Positions 34,654 through 43,952 are shown, counted from the first letter of the stretch. The stretch is 64,000 nt of DNA from Chryseobacterium viscerum (GCF_002899945.2 NZ_PPEG02000012.1:1-64000), one strand, 5' to 3'. Made by a program: numbers and translations. Notes: generated from the letters alone by a model not told the origin.

Positions 34654-35343
34654 TTAAGGATTTATTTTCTCCTGCTGTAATTCTCTTCCATTATTTGTTC
34701 CCATCCATTTAAAGGTAAAGTACATAAAGTTCAGCATAATTCCCATCAAAAGAGTAACGCCCCATGTTTTGGTGTATTCCAGCGGATAGATAAACCGCAC
34801 TACAATATCTGAGAAAAGACCAAAAGGATTATTGAGTACATCCCAGCTGTTCCACCTCAGAAATCGTCCCAGATACACCCCAAAGCTGCTCATGAAAAGG
34901 AAAAAGACAATCAACCCGTTGATGAAGTTTCTTTTACCATAATAGTATGAAAGCCGTTGCTCAACATCATTAAGACTGATAAAACCACAGATCAGTCCTG
35001 TCCATGCATAAGAGAGAATGACAATCAGATCATACCAGATCGGGATCGTATTCCTAGCTTTCAGGTGAAAAAGATCAGTGAGAATATAAGGTGAATTGGG
35101 GAAAAACAAAATCCAGACTATAATAATAAAGATCAGTGATATTTTACTTTTGATGTTAAAAGCAAGAATAAAAGAGCTTAACAATAAGGGAATCCACGCC
35201 AAGAAAAGATTCCAGTTGAGGAATAAAAATACTTTTGTATCACTAATATAATATCTGAAAGCAGAGAGACTGAAACAGAATATAGTCATCAGTATCAATA
35301 ACATATTGATTTTAAACCTTGAAGATTCTAGGAATTTTCTCAT
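34654..35343 (-). CDS. DUF1361 membrane protein
   Basis: A 229-residue integral membrane protein resembling DUF1361, with seven or so helices. The motifs FFPNSPYILTDLFHL and WYDLIVILSYAWTGL are characteristic, to my memory. Function is unknown; relatives are often near other envelope genes. It starts 6 bases past the stop of the preceding gene and ends the minus-strand cluster of membrane proteins. Confidence 0.85.
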   Translation of the reverse strand: MRKFLESSRFKINMLLILMTIFCFSLSAFRYYISDTKVFLFLNWNLFLAWIPLLLSSFILAFNIKSKISLIFIIIVWILFFPNSPYILTDLFHLKARNTIPIWYDLIVILSYAWTGLICGFISLNDVEQRLSYYYGKRNFINGLIVFFLFMSSFGVYLGRFLRWNSWDVLNNPFGLFSDIVVRFIYPLEYTKTWGVTLLMGIMLNFMYFTFKWMGTNNGRELQQEKINP

Positions 35344-35349
35344 GGCTGG

Positions 35350-36720
35350 TTATTTAAGGGTCTGATAATACATGATCTTTGAAAGAAAACTCTTGGAGGT
35401 TTCCATTTTCACTTTATTCTGTAAGGACTTTTTAAGCTTATGATCATTTTTTTCATCTGCATATTTCAACAGCGCTTTTTCACTGAAATTGATAGACGTT
35501 AAATGATAGTTGACTGCAAAATCTTTTCGCTTTATATTCTGGGAAGTAATAAAACCACCCCAATTGAAGTAACTGCACACTAAAATGGTTCCATAAAGAT
35601 ACCAGACCATCATATTCACCAGGAATATATTTCTTTTTCTCTTTTGAATTTTAATAAAGGTTAAAACCAGTCCTACTATTGATAAAAGCAAAAAGGCAAA
35701 AACCCCCAGTCTTTTATAGGTAAATGCGTAATTCACAATATACTCGTAGTTTTTTAGAGCTGCAGATAGTACAAGGATGGCATTGAGGAAAATCCAGATT
35801 TTGGCTAATATTTTCAGGAGACCTGCTTTTGGATCAAAATTAAATCCAGATTTAAAGTAAAACATGATCACAAGAATGGCCATTACAATAGACATGATCA
35901 CAGCATTTACTCTTTCATGCGTTTCTTCTGAAAGCTGAACTGGTGTTTTTACCGCTTCATAAAACTGTTCATAATTGTACGTAATAATGAAGAAGACCAG
36001 TAAAATATTCAGCAAGACAAAGGATATTACTCCACTCATTCTTTCGGCATCAAGATCAAGGAAAGAGTAGGTAGATTTAGGAGTTTGAGAATCTTTTTGA
36101 AAATCATTGTCCAAAAAATAATTGTTTTTATAGATGAGCTTTTCTACGGCATAGTTCCAATAATTGAAGGCAATAAAAAAACCTAAAACAAAAAGACAGA
36201 AGACCTGCCAAAGATTAAGATCCAGCTCATAATCTGTAAAAATGGCTGCAAAATGGTCACTTCCCGCAGAATAGATACCAAAGAAAACCGAAACAAGCAC
36301 AAGTGGAATGAGAATAAAAGCCACCACCTTCTGCCACAATCCGGGAACATTCTTTTGAGGAATCCATTTATCGAAATTAAAAAAACGACAGAAGGAAGTA
36401 CAGCAGTTGACAATAAAAACCGGAACAAGAAGAAGAACTTTCATCCTTCTATTTTTTGATTTATACCCCAGCAAAAGGAGCGAACTTACTACCGCCAAAA
36501 AGGATGGAAAATCTCCATACCAGGCAAAAGCGATACTGGAGAGAATACTTGTTGCAAAAAGAGCATACAGAGTTCCGGTTTTATTTTTTTTCGGAGTTCT
36601 GAACAGGGTTAATACCGCATAGACAATTCCCAGAATTCCAAGGTTCAGCCCTACATCCTGATCGTAAAAGACAATGACAAATAGAATGGCTGTAAGAAAT
36701 ATATAGTGATGTGTTTTCAT
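35350..36720 (-). CDS. DUF4153/DUF4173-like multi-spanning membrane protein
   Basis: A 456-residue membrane protein with about 11 to 12 hydrophobic segments. The segment YKRLGVFAFLLLSIVG and the NYEQFYEAV stretch fit the DUF4153/DUF4173 group by eye, a family of bacterial membrane proteins of unknown function. The C-terminal 80 residues are soluble and charged. It lies between a 98-residue protein (58 bases upstream) and the DUF1361 gene (6 bases downstream), in the same transcription direction as all of its neighbours. Confidence 0.7.
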   Translation of the reverse strand: MKTHHYIFLTAILFVIVFYDQDVGLNLGILGIVYAVLTLFRTPKKNKTGTLYALFATSILSSIAFAWYGDFPSFLAVVSSLLLLGYKSKNRRMKVLLLVPVFIVNCCTSFCRFFNFDKWIPQKNVPGLWQKVVAFILIPLVLVSVFFGIYSAGSDHFAAIFTDYELDLNLWQVFCLFVLGFFIAFNYWNYAVEKLIYKNNYFLDNDFQKDSQTPKSTYSFLDLDAERMSGVISFVLLNILLVFFIITYNYEQFYEAVKTPVQLSEETHERVNAVIMSIVMAILVIMFYFKSGFNFDPKAGLLKILAKIWIFLNAILVLSAALKNYEYIVNYAFTYKRLGVFAFLLLSIVGLVLTFIKIQKRKRNIFLVNMMVWYLYGTILVCSYFNWGGFITSQNIKRKDFAVNYHLTSINFSEKALLKYADEKNDHKLKKSLQNKVKMETSKSFLSKIMYYQTLK

Positions 36721-36778
36721 GATATTTAAAGATTTAAGAATTAAAAAATTGAAAGACTTAAGGTGACAATTATTGAGG

Positions 36779-37075
36779 TTAGCAAATATTCAAGAATAAA
36801 GTGAGGTATGTAAGAGCAATAGGAATGTTGAGTAACAATAGAAGTACAGAATTTCCTGAACTTTTGTTTTCTGAGATATCATTCAGATATTCCATGAGTT
36901 CATATAAAGTGATCAACAGGTTAATAACCGCAGCAATAACAACGTAGTAAAACCAGAATATTATAAGAAATCCTGCTCTTGTAATCCAGAACAAAAGCAA
37001 TAAACATGTTCCCAGCAAAAAGGAGATCATAAATGTTTTCTCTCCTAACGGACTGAATTTTATTTTTCTCATCAT
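36779..37075 (-). CDS. Small membrane protein (paralogue of the 37591-37887 gene)
   Basis: A 98-residue protein with three transmembrane helices. The C-terminal third (LLLNIPIALTYLTLFL) parallels VTANIPIAFTYTIIGL in the gene at 37591, and both are 98 residues, so they look like paralogues with the COQ4-like gene between them. Function unknown. It starts 8 bases past the COQ4-like gene. Confidence 0.7.
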   Translation of the reverse strand: MMRKIKFSPLGEKTFMISFLLGTCLLLLFWITRAGFLIIFWFYYVVIAAVINLLITLYELMEYLNDISENKSSGNSVLLLLLNIPIALTYLTLFLNIC

Positions 37076-37083
37076 ATCAAGTT

Positions 37084-37569
37084 TTAATGAAGAACAACGG
37101 TTTCTTTCTGTTGAATGAAATCCATCACATGATCAAAATTCTGCCATAGCAGTTCTTCAAAATTCCAGTGATGGAAGGTTCTCATGTTCTGACCTTTTTT
37201 GTAGGCATTGATATAAATTTTCACATATTCCGGAAGAATAATTGTTCCTAATACGATTGCCGCCAGAAGGTGTGCATTGAGCTTACCGTTTCCGAGAAGC
37301 AAATACTGCATGGCAATTTCATCTTCGAAGTTGGTTCCACAGCCGGTGATCAGATGGTGTACGTCATGGTTTTCCATTTTGGGAATCATAGAAAAACCAT
37401 GTTTCCTATAAAACTCTCCTAGTTTTCTTCCTAGGGAATCTTCCTGAAATTCCAGCAGCTGTTTTTCGTTGAACTGCCATTGTCTTTTTTTCTTTTTAAA
37501 GTATTTTCTGTATAATTTCTGAGTTTTATCGTACACAAAAAGTAGAAACTGAACGCGTATTTTTTTCAT
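37084..37569 (-). CDS. COQ4-like protein
   Basis: A 161-residue protein with the COQ4 signature HDVHH (68-72) followed, after exactly eleven residues, by Glu84 (the HDxxHx11E zinc-binding pattern). COQ4 supports ubiquinone assembly in eukaryotes and some bacteria, but flavobacteria use menaquinone, so the role here is open; it could bind a lipid or quinone. No signal peptide is seen. It sits between two small paralogous membrane proteins in the cluster. The assignment rests on the motif and the overall helical length. Confidence 0.7.
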   Translation of the reverse strand: MKKIRVQFLLFVYDKTQKLYRKYFKKKKRQWQFNEKQLLEFQEDSLGRKLGEFYRKHGFSMIPKMENHDVHHLITGCGTNFEDEIAMQYLLLGNGKLNAHLLAAIVLGTIILPEYVKIYINAYKKGQNMRTFHHWNFEELLWQNFDHVMDFIQQKETVVLH

Positions 37570-37590
37570 AATAGTATTGATATATGTACA

Positions 37591-37887
37591 TTAATCGAAA
37601 AGACTAAGACCTATAATAGTGTAAGTAAATGCGATGGGAATATTGGCCGTCACAATGAGTATCGCTACCATGCAATCTTTGAATTTTGATGTATTTATCA
37701 TACCATATATCAAAAATCCCAGGATGCATAATCCGTTGACTGGCACTCCAAAAACAATTAACAGATAGCCTGCCCCGGCAAATCCGTCATTCTTTGTAAT
37801 AAGTGCTCCTAATAGAAAAAGCGTTCCCACTGAAAAAAATACACCGAATATAGCCTTACCCAGCTTTATTATTTCCGAATCTTTCAT
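37591..37887 (-). CDS. Small membrane protein (paralogue of the 36779-37075 gene)
   Basis: A 98-residue, three-helix membrane protein. It shares the C-terminal NIPIAxTY pattern and length with the gene at 36779-37075, suggesting duplication. Function unknown. It starts 32 bases after the end of the next upstream gene (37920-38210). Confidence 0.7.
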   Translation of the reverse strand: MKDSEIIKLGKAIFGVFFSVGTLFLLGALITKNDGFAGAGYLLIVFGVPVNGLCILGFLIYGMINTSKFKDCMVAILIVTANIPIAFTYTIIGLSLFD

Positions 37888-37919
37888 AATTATTTAGGGT
37901 TAATGAATCATTGAAATGT

Positions 37920-38210
37920 TTAGCTTCCGGCAAATGGACTTCCGAAAATACCTACCGCCAGTTCCATCCATACCAAGGCAAGAGCTAGCAAAATGAAAAT
38001 ACAGATCAGAACTTTCTGACTTTGTTTTTTGATTTTGTTTCTGACCAGGTTGATCAAAAAAGCTGTTGTAAAGAGTAAAGTTCCTGCTATCAGAAAATCT
38101 GAAGCTGACCAGTTTACTTCCTTAGAAAATAAGCTTCCCAATAATGGAATACACAGTAAAACCAATGGAAGAGCATAAATTGCGAGTGTTTTTTGTTTTT
38201 GTGTCATCAT
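37920..38210 (-). CDS. Small three-helix membrane protein
   Basis: A 96-residue hydrophobic protein with three transmembrane helices (LAIYALPLVLLCIPLLGSLF, FLIAGTLLFTTAFLINLV and VLICIFILLALALVWMELAV). I know no family name, though small proteins of this type are common in Flavobacteriia. It lies directly behind an ACTTTG-N5-CAAAGT operator (38236-38254), likely a site for the regulator encoded just upstream. Confidence 0.7.
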   Translation of the reverse strand: MMTQKQKTLAIYALPLVLLCIPLLGSLFSKEVNWSASDFLIAGTLLFTTAFLINLVRNKIKKQSQKVLICIFILLALALVWMELAVGIFGSPFAGS

Positions 38211-38235
38211 TTTATTTAAATTTTATTTTATAAAG

Positions 38236-38254
38236 TACTTTGTGATTCAAAGTA
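38236..38254. promoter_or_regulatory. Operator copy 2, ACTTTG-N5-CAAAGT
   Basis: TACTTTG, TGATT, CAAAGTA: perfect 7-bp inverted repeat. The same ACTTTG-N5-CAAAGT form occurs at 39290-39308. It lies between the winged-helix regulator stop (38276) and the start of the next gene (38210), and partly resembles a TAnnTTTG promoter box on the minus strand. Confidence 0.6.
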
Positions 38255-38275
38255 AATTTTCAAAAAAATATAGGA

Positions 38276-38566
38276 CTATCGTCCCAATAATTTTTCAAGG
38301 CCATCTAAATGTTCAGTAAATGCCTGTCTTCCACTCTGCGTTACGCGGTAAGAGGTTTTAGGCTTCTTCCCAACAAATTCTTTCTTCACTTCAATATATC
38401 CTGCTTTCTCCAATGCATTGCTGTGACTGGCCAGATTTCCATCTGTAATTTCGAGCAGGCTTTTCATTTCTGAAAAATCAACCCAGTCGTTGACCATAAG
38501 AACAGACATAATGCCCAGTCTTACACGGCTTTCGAATTCTTTATTGAGCTGATTTATTTTGATCAT
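38276..38566 (-). CDS. Winged-helix transcriptional regulator
   Basis: A 96-residue winged helix-turn-helix protein, probably a dimeric repressor of the ArsR/MarR-like type (Pfam HTH_34-like). The helix-turn-helix region reads SLLEITDGNLASHSNALEKAG, followed by a wing with KKPKTSYRVT. No effector or metal-binding site is obvious. The adjacent symmetric ACTTTG-N5-CAAAGT sites on both sides of its gene are probable binding sites, so it may regulate the whole cluster, itself included. Confidence 0.85.
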   Translation of the reverse strand: MIKINQLNKEFESRVRLGIMSVLMVNDWVDFSEMKSLLEITDGNLASHSNALEKAGYIEVKKEFVGKKPKTSYRVTQSGRQAFTEHLDGLEKLLGR

Positions 38567-38665
38567 TTTACTTTATCTTGTTTATTCAGCAATCACTGCT
38601 AAAGGCAACATTTATACTTATTCTATCGGTTATACTATCAATGGCAAAACCATATCTAACTTCCA

Positions 38666-39283
38666 CTACTTATACTTTTTATGCATAATCAATCCATATA
38701 CGATATGCAAAACTCCAAAACCAATTGCCCAGAACAACAATCCCCATCCTAAAAAGAATAAAGAAATAAGTCCTAAAATGATCTCAAGATATCCTAAATA
38801 TTTTACATCCGTTAATGTATAGCGTTCCGCTGCTACCAGAGCCAGTCCGTAAAAAATCAGAGTAGCCGGAGCAATGAAAACGAAAAGATGATGATAAAGA
38901 AGCGCCAGACAAAAGACTCCTCCTGCTATCAATGGTACTGCAAAGGTAATCAAAAGCCGCTTTGTAGTAGCATCCCAGATCTTCAACCCTTTCTTTTTAC
39001 TCTTATGTGCCGTGAAAATGTAGCCACTAAGAATAGCAACCACTAAAATAACGAGTCCAATCACAACAAGTTCTTTCACCAAGGCAGGCCCAAGAATGTT
39101 TCTGTCCCCATCAAAATAACTGATCCCTTCCCTCTGAAAAACAAAATACACATATACAGCTCCAATAATTGCCGTCAGTCCTGCAACAACTCCTGATAAA
39201 CCGCTTAAGGAAATAAATCTGGAAGACCGTTCCATCATAGAACGGATATGAGATAAGTCTTCGTGATAGTTTTTTGAATCCAT
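38666..39283 (-). CDS. Membrane protein paired with the winged-helix regulator
   Basis: A 205-residue membrane protein with a charged N-terminus (about 20 residues) and five or six transmembrane helices. This type of protein, with the opening pattern LSHIRSMMERSSRFISLSG, commonly precedes a winged-helix regulator in Bacteroidota, in my recollection. Function unknown. Its promoter (TAACTTTG at 39309-39302 on the minus strand) overlaps operator copy 1. Confidence 0.75.
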   Translation of the reverse strand: MDSKNYHEDLSHIRSMMERSSRFISLSGLSGVVAGLTAIIGAVYVYFVFQREGISYFDGDRNILGPALVKELVVIGLVILVVAILSGYIFTAHKSKKKGLKIWDATTKRLLITFAVPLIAGGVFCLALLYHHLFVFIAPATLIFYGLALVAAERYTLTDVKYLGYLEIILGLISLFFLGWGLLFWAIGFGVLHIVYGLIMHKKYK

Positions 39284-39289
39284 AAAAAG

Positions 39290-39309
39290 AACTTTGAATT
39301 ACAAAGTTA
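39290..39309. promoter_or_regulatory. Operator copy 1, overlapping the promoter
   Basis: AACTTTG, AATTA, CAAAGTT: perfect 7-bp inverted repeat. On the minus strand TAACTTTG (39309-39302) is also a TAnnTTTG promoter box, so a regulator bound here would block transcription of the 38666-39283 gene. Same form as copy 2. Confidence 0.65.
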
Positions 39310-39403
39310 AAATTTATTTTCAATCCAGCAATTATTTATTTTAAAATTTGAAAATAATTTTTCATTGAAACCTCATCTCTTATTCGCTCATAGAAATAAA
39401 AAA

Positions 39404-39432
39404 AGAGAACCCTGCCAGCAGCCGGGTTCTCT
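39404..39432 (-). terminator. Terminator of the susCD operon
   Basis: Stem AGAGAACCC / GGGTTCTCT, loop of 11 bases, followed on the minus strand by a T run, 25 bases past the SusD stop. Confidence 0.85.
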
Positions 39433-39456
39433 ATCATATATTAAAATCTGTACGTG

Positions 39457-40962
39457 TTATAATGGATTCTGAACAATCAATGGGTTGGCATTGATCTCAG
39501 TTCTTGGAATCAGGAATTCCCAGCGTAAATCTGTATTGGCAACGGTCATTACATTATTAGTAACTACAGAAGAATGATTTGCACCAGTTCTATCTAAACC
39601 TTGATTAAGTCTTTTCAGATCCAAAAATCTGAAACCTTCACCCCAAAACTCAAGTCTTCTGCTGTTAAGAATTTCTGTGATATATGCCGCTCCTGTTGTG
39701 CTAGCTCCCGCATAAGAAGGGTTTCTATTTTTCGCGAACAGATTGAAAACTGTTTTCGAACCCGCTTCATCTCCTGATCTTGCCAAAGCTTCTGCTTCAA
39801 TAAGATACATTTCTGCAGATCTCATATAAGGAACATCTACTCTACTGTCTCCTTGGCTTGCAGCAAGGAACTTCTGGCTTGTATATGGGAATTTAGAATA
39901 GGTTGAAGGCAAAGCAAGAGCTGTGTGCGCTCCCGTTGGATCGAAATTTTTAGTTCTCACATCTGTGGATGGGAATGATAAAAATAATTTACTGTTAATT
40001 GCTTTTGGAGCCTGACGAATATTGGTTGAGTTAAAGTTCCTAGACATATAAGCCCCAAAGTTCGAGAATGAATCTCCCTGATCTGCAATAATAGTAGCAC
40101 CCCACATCCATTCACCTACACCTGCCAAATTATTAAACCCGGCAGTATAAGTTGCATTATCCATAAGAGCAAATCCTACACGGGCTGATTGAGCAGCCGT
40201 CACAGCCGCCGCGTAATTCCCTTGTGTCAATGCAATTCTAGCTTTTAATCCTAAAACAACTTTGTCATTAAAATGAGATTTTGTCGCTCTGGTAATTCCT
40301 GTAAGCCTGGTTGACGCTTCATCAAGATCTTTTCCGATCTGAGTATACACTTCTTCTACCGTATTTCTTGCCAAAGGAATTTCATTGGCCACCAATCTGA
40401 TAGGAACACCAAGCTGAGTATTGTTTGTAGCCGGAACATATCGTTTACCATAAATCTGAACCAACATATAATAACAGAAAGCTCTGAATGCATATGCTTC
40501 ACCAATGGCTGCTTTAATGGTTGTTGCATCAGCTGCCGTAGGTGCAGGAACCGAAGGACCGTTAGCAATAACAAGATTTGCATTTCTGATCAATGCATAA
40601 TAAAATTGGTAAGGATAAAAATCATTAGAACCACTTTCATTCACCTGATCCTGCCATCTTACTGTTGATACATACCAACCATTTCCTGTGGATGGAAATA
40701 CAAGATCATCAGCTAAGGCATCCATCATAATCATGATACCTCCCTGACCATTCTGTCCCTGACTATCATTTTGTCTGTAGTACATATCTCTATGCATCCC
40801 ATTGACAATGGCCATAAGGTTAGAAGCACTTGAGTAAGCAGCTTCTTCGGAAGCTGCGGTAGTAGGATCTGTCTCCAGATAATCACTCTGACATGAAGCC
40901 ATTCCCGTAAGGACTGAAAGAACAACAGCCCATTTTATATATTGTTTTTTGATATTTTTCAT
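39457..40962 (-). CDS. SusD/RagB-family outer-membrane lipoprotein
   Basis: The nutrient-binding lid of a SusCD uptake pair, 501 residues. It has a lipoprotein signal (lipobox around Cys24, GMASCQSD), and an alpha-helical TPR-like body with motifs typical of SusD (AYAFRAFCYYMLVQIYG, RMARSAEMYLIEAEALAR-like pattern). C-terminal segment with GFRFLDLKR is also characteristic. It starts 11 bases past the end of the SusC-like gene. Substrate, a glycan or peptide, is not indicated by neighbours because no hydrolase lies next to it. Confidence 0.9.
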   Translation of the reverse strand: MKNIKKQYIKWAVVLSVLTGMASCQSDYLETDPTTAASEEAAYSSASNLMAIVNGMHRDMYYRQNDSQGQNGQGGIMIMMDALADDLVFPSTGNGWYVSTVRWQDQVNESGSNDFYPYQFYYALIRNANLVIANGPSVPAPTAADATTIKAAIGEAYAFRAFCYYMLVQIYGKRYVPATNNTQLGVPIRLVANEIPLARNTVEEVYTQIGKDLDEASTRLTGITRATKSHFNDKVVLGLKARIALTQGNYAAAVTAAQSARVGFALMDNATYTAGFNNLAGVGEWMWGATIIADQGDSFSNFGAYMSRNFNSTNIRQAPKAINSKLFLSFPSTDVRTKNFDPTGAHTALALPSTYSKFPYTSQKFLAASQGDSRVDVPYMRSAEMYLIEAEALARSGDEAGSKTVFNLFAKNRNPSYAGASTTGAAYITEILNSRRLEFWGEGFRFLDLKRLNQGLDRTGANHSSVVTNNVMTVANTDLRWEFLIPRTEINANPLIVQNPL

Positions 40963-40973
40963 TACTTAATTAT

Positions 40974-43925
40974 TTAAAATGACACATTAAATCCTATCGT
41001 TACTACTCTCGCCGGCGTATATCTGTTTGATGCAGTACCATTGAAAGCTTGTGCCGGTTCTAACCCTTTTCTTGCTGTTTTGCTCCATAAGTTCTCACCC
41101 GAAACAAGGATTTTTAACCCTGACACTCCAAGCTGAGATAAAGTTTCAGGACTGAAACTATAGCTTAAAGTAGCCTGTCTAAATGTAATAAAATCTGAGC
41201 TTACCAGCCATCTTGATGAATTCCCAATATTTGAACTCGTATATGTTGACGAATTTAATGCAGGAATATCAGTAATCTGACCCGGAGTTGTCCATCTGTC
41301 AAGGATATCTGTGCTTAAAGCTCCTCCCTGTGAGTAGCTGGACATCAATGCTGCATAATTGGAATCATATGTTTTTCCGCCTAACTGATAGGTAAACATT
41401 GCAGATAATGACCATTGTTTATACGTAATTGATGTTCCGAAACTTCCAAATAAATCAGGAATTGCTGTCCCAGAATAATCATATTTCGCTTTGTTAAAAT
41501 TGGTAGTCACTTTTTGACCGTTCACAGTTCTGATATCAGCAGCTGTTGTATTAGCAAACGCATCAGCAGCCAGGAATAAAGGTGAACCATCTGCCGGATC
41601 TACCCCATACCATTGTCTTAACCAGTAATCATATATTGAATGTCCCACGGAAACTTTCTTTGTTCCATTGATGATTTCCGTTATTCCATTGGAAAGTTCG
41701 GTAACCTGGTTTTTAAGGGTGGATGCATTCGCATTGATATTCCACGTGAAATTTTGAGTTTTAATAACGTCTGCATTAATGCTGAATTCGAATCCACGGT
41801 TATACATTGTTCCCACGTTTCTACTGATTGTATTATCAGGAACTCCGGAAGAAACCGGAAGTGGAACCGGGAAGATCAGATCTTCGGTCACTCTTTTATA
41901 ATATTCTACAGAACCTGTAATTCTGTTATTTAAAAATCCAAAATCAATCCCTATATCGGTTTGTTTGTTTGCCTCCCAAGTAATGGTTGGATCAGCCAAA
42001 AAGCCAAATAAGATTCCAGGCTCCTGAGCATTATTATATCCTAAAGTATACGTACTTTTATACATATAATAACTGTCTGTTCTGTCATTCCCTACTTCAC
42101 CATATGAACCTCTCAGTTTCAATTCACTGATAAGATTAGAATTGCTCAAGAATTCTTCTCCTTTCAGCCTCCATCCTGCACCGATAGACCAGAATGAAGC
42201 CCATCTTACATCTTTAGCAAATCTGGATGAGCCATCCCAACGGATAGACCCTGAAAGTAAGTATTTTGATTTGTAATCATAATTCAATCTTGAAAACACT
42301 CCTTCTTTTCTGTAATTATCTGTACGGGAAGTAAGCGTTGCAGGCGTTACAAAGTTGATCAATTCATCATTATCGTCTACAATCTGTCCTTTTTTATATC
42401 CGTACAGGTATTCATACATGAATTTATAGCTTTCATGTCCAAAAAGGAACTCAAAATTGTGCTCTCCAAATTTTCTTTTGTAGTTTAAGAGCTGGTTCCA
42501 GGTGAAGGTTTGTTCAGTAAAGCTATATTTTTCTGCTGAACCTAGCGGAGCTGCATCTCCGATAATTTTATTTCCATAGGTACTTCTTCTGTTATTTCTG
42601 ATGTCATACCCTACATTGGTAGATAAAGTAAGATAAGGATCTACTTTGATCTCAGCATAGGCTCTGGAAATGATATAATAGTTTTTAGAAAGATCTTTAT
42701 TTAAAAGTGTTTCCTGAATTACGTTTCTTCCTGCCGCCGCATCAACTCCTCTGGCACTTCCCGCATCGTAAACTATGTTTCCCGCTTTGTCATAAAGGGT
42801 CGCAAATGTATTGGGATCATGCGCATAAGGACTGTAAATAGGCCCCATTGTTCTTGTCCATCTATATGGGTTGATATAAGCAGAATTATTATCCACACCT
42901 TCTACAGAGTTGTTTCCGTTAGAAGATACCCCACTGATACTTGTTCCTAATTTCAACCAGCTTTTAACTTGTGAATCTACTTTTAACCTTGCTGTAAATC
43001 TTTCAAAATCTGATTTGATAAGGTATCCTGTTTCATTGGTATATCCTACTGAAGAAAAGTATGTCGTTGTATTGCTTCCTCCACTGTAATTCAATTCATA
43101 GTTCTGTCTGAACCCTGTATTCATCAAAGGTTTCTGCCAGTCTAAATCAGTATATTTCAGTTTTGCGTCTGGATTTAGCACCCCATTCACCACTAACTGA
43201 TTATCGGGAACATTAAAAACATTGGTCTTCAAAACTCCTGAAATCAATTGTGCTGTGGCATAAGCATTCGCATCAGCTATAGATGTACCTGGTATTGAGG
43301 TTATTCTACCATTTCTTATGGACTCCCAGATAAGGGGATAATACTGATGAACATTCACTCTGTCATATTCCGGAATTGATCTTCCAATTGCTCCGGTACT
43401 CATACTAAAGTTGAATGCATCTTGTCCTTTTCTACCAGATTTTGTAGTAATCAAAACAACACCATTGGCTGCTGCAGAACCATATAACGAGGTAGAGGCA
43501 GCATCCTTCAGGATATTGAATGATGCAATATCATTGGGATTGATAGCAGCAAGAGAGCCGGTATATATGGTACCATCCACTACATATAAAGGATTTGTTG
43601 TAATACCATACGAACCTATTCCACGGATTTGAATACTTGGTGAACTTCCCGGCTGTCCTGTACCGGTACTTACTTTTACCCCAGCACTGGCTCCGTCTAA
43701 AGCTTGTCCGATACTTGTAATCGGGCGGTCTGCAAATTGCTTGGCTTTTACTTCGGTATTGGACCCTACCATGGTTTCTCTTTTCTGGCTTCCATAGGCA
43801 ACCACAACAATTTCTTCAATCTTAGTGTCCTGAGGTATTGTGTCCCGCTTCACCTTTTGGGCTTCCACCAAATGTCCTCCTACAAAAAAGAGCACAGCAG
43901 TGCTTAGTATTAACTTCATTTTCAT
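40974..43925 (-). CDS. SusC/RagA-family TonB-dependent outer-membrane transporter
   Basis: The gated barrel partner of SusD, 983 residues from the chosen start (43925, MKMKLILSTAVLFF). Signal peptide to about residue 22; a TonB-box-like and plug segment (EEIVVVAYGSQKRET, then PLYVVDGTIYTG and ILKDAASTSLYGSAAANGVVLITTK) and a barrel ending ARVVTIGFNVSF. Unlike many SusC proteins it has no N-terminal carboxypeptidase-regulatory domain. ATG codons at 43934 and 43919 are alternatives. Likely cotranscribed with susD from the TATATTTG box at 43960-43953. Confidence 0.93.
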   Translation of the reverse strand: MKMKLILSTAVLFFVGGHLVEAQKVKRDTIPQDTKIEEIVVVAYGSQKRETMVGSNTEVKAKQFADRPITSIGQALDGASAGVKVSTGTGQPGSSPSIQIRGIGSYGITTNPLYVVDGTIYTGSLAAINPNDIASFNILKDAASTSLYGSAAANGVVLITTKSGRKGQDAFNFSMSTGAIGRSIPEYDRVNVHQYYPLIWESIRNGRITSIPGTSIADANAYATAQLISGVLKTNVFNVPDNQLVVNGVLNPDAKLKYTDLDWQKPLMNTGFRQNYELNYSGGSNTTTYFSSVGYTNETGYLIKSDFERFTARLKVDSQVKSWLKLGTSISGVSSNGNNSVEGVDNNSAYINPYRWTRTMGPIYSPYAHDPNTFATLYDKAGNIVYDAGSARGVDAAAGRNVIQETLLNKDLSKNYYIISRAYAEIKVDPYLTLSTNVGYDIRNNRRSTYGNKIIGDAAPLGSAEKYSFTEQTFTWNQLLNYKRKFGEHNFEFLFGHESYKFMYEYLYGYKKGQIVDDNDELINFVTPATLTSRTDNYRKEGVFSRLNYDYKSKYLLSGSIRWDGSSRFAKDVRWASFWSIGAGWRLKGEEFLSNSNLISELKLRGSYGEVGNDRTDSYYMYKSTYTLGYNNAQEPGILFGFLADPTITWEANKQTDIGIDFGFLNNRITGSVEYYKRVTEDLIFPVPLPVSSGVPDNTISRNVGTMYNRGFEFSINADVIKTQNFTWNINANASTLKNQVTELSNGITEIINGTKKVSVGHSIYDYWLRQWYGVDPADGSPLFLAADAFANTTAADIRTVNGQKVTTNFNKAKYDYSGTAIPDLFGSFGTSITYKQWSLSAMFTYQLGGKTYDSNYAALMSSYSQGGALSTDILDRWTTPGQITDIPALNSSTYTSSNIGNSSRWLVSSDFITFRQATLSYSFSPETLSQLGVSGLKILVSGENLWSKTARKGLEPAQAFNGTASNRYTPARVVTIGFNVSF

Positions 43926-43952
43926 ATTTAACATATTTTAACAGTATGAAGG

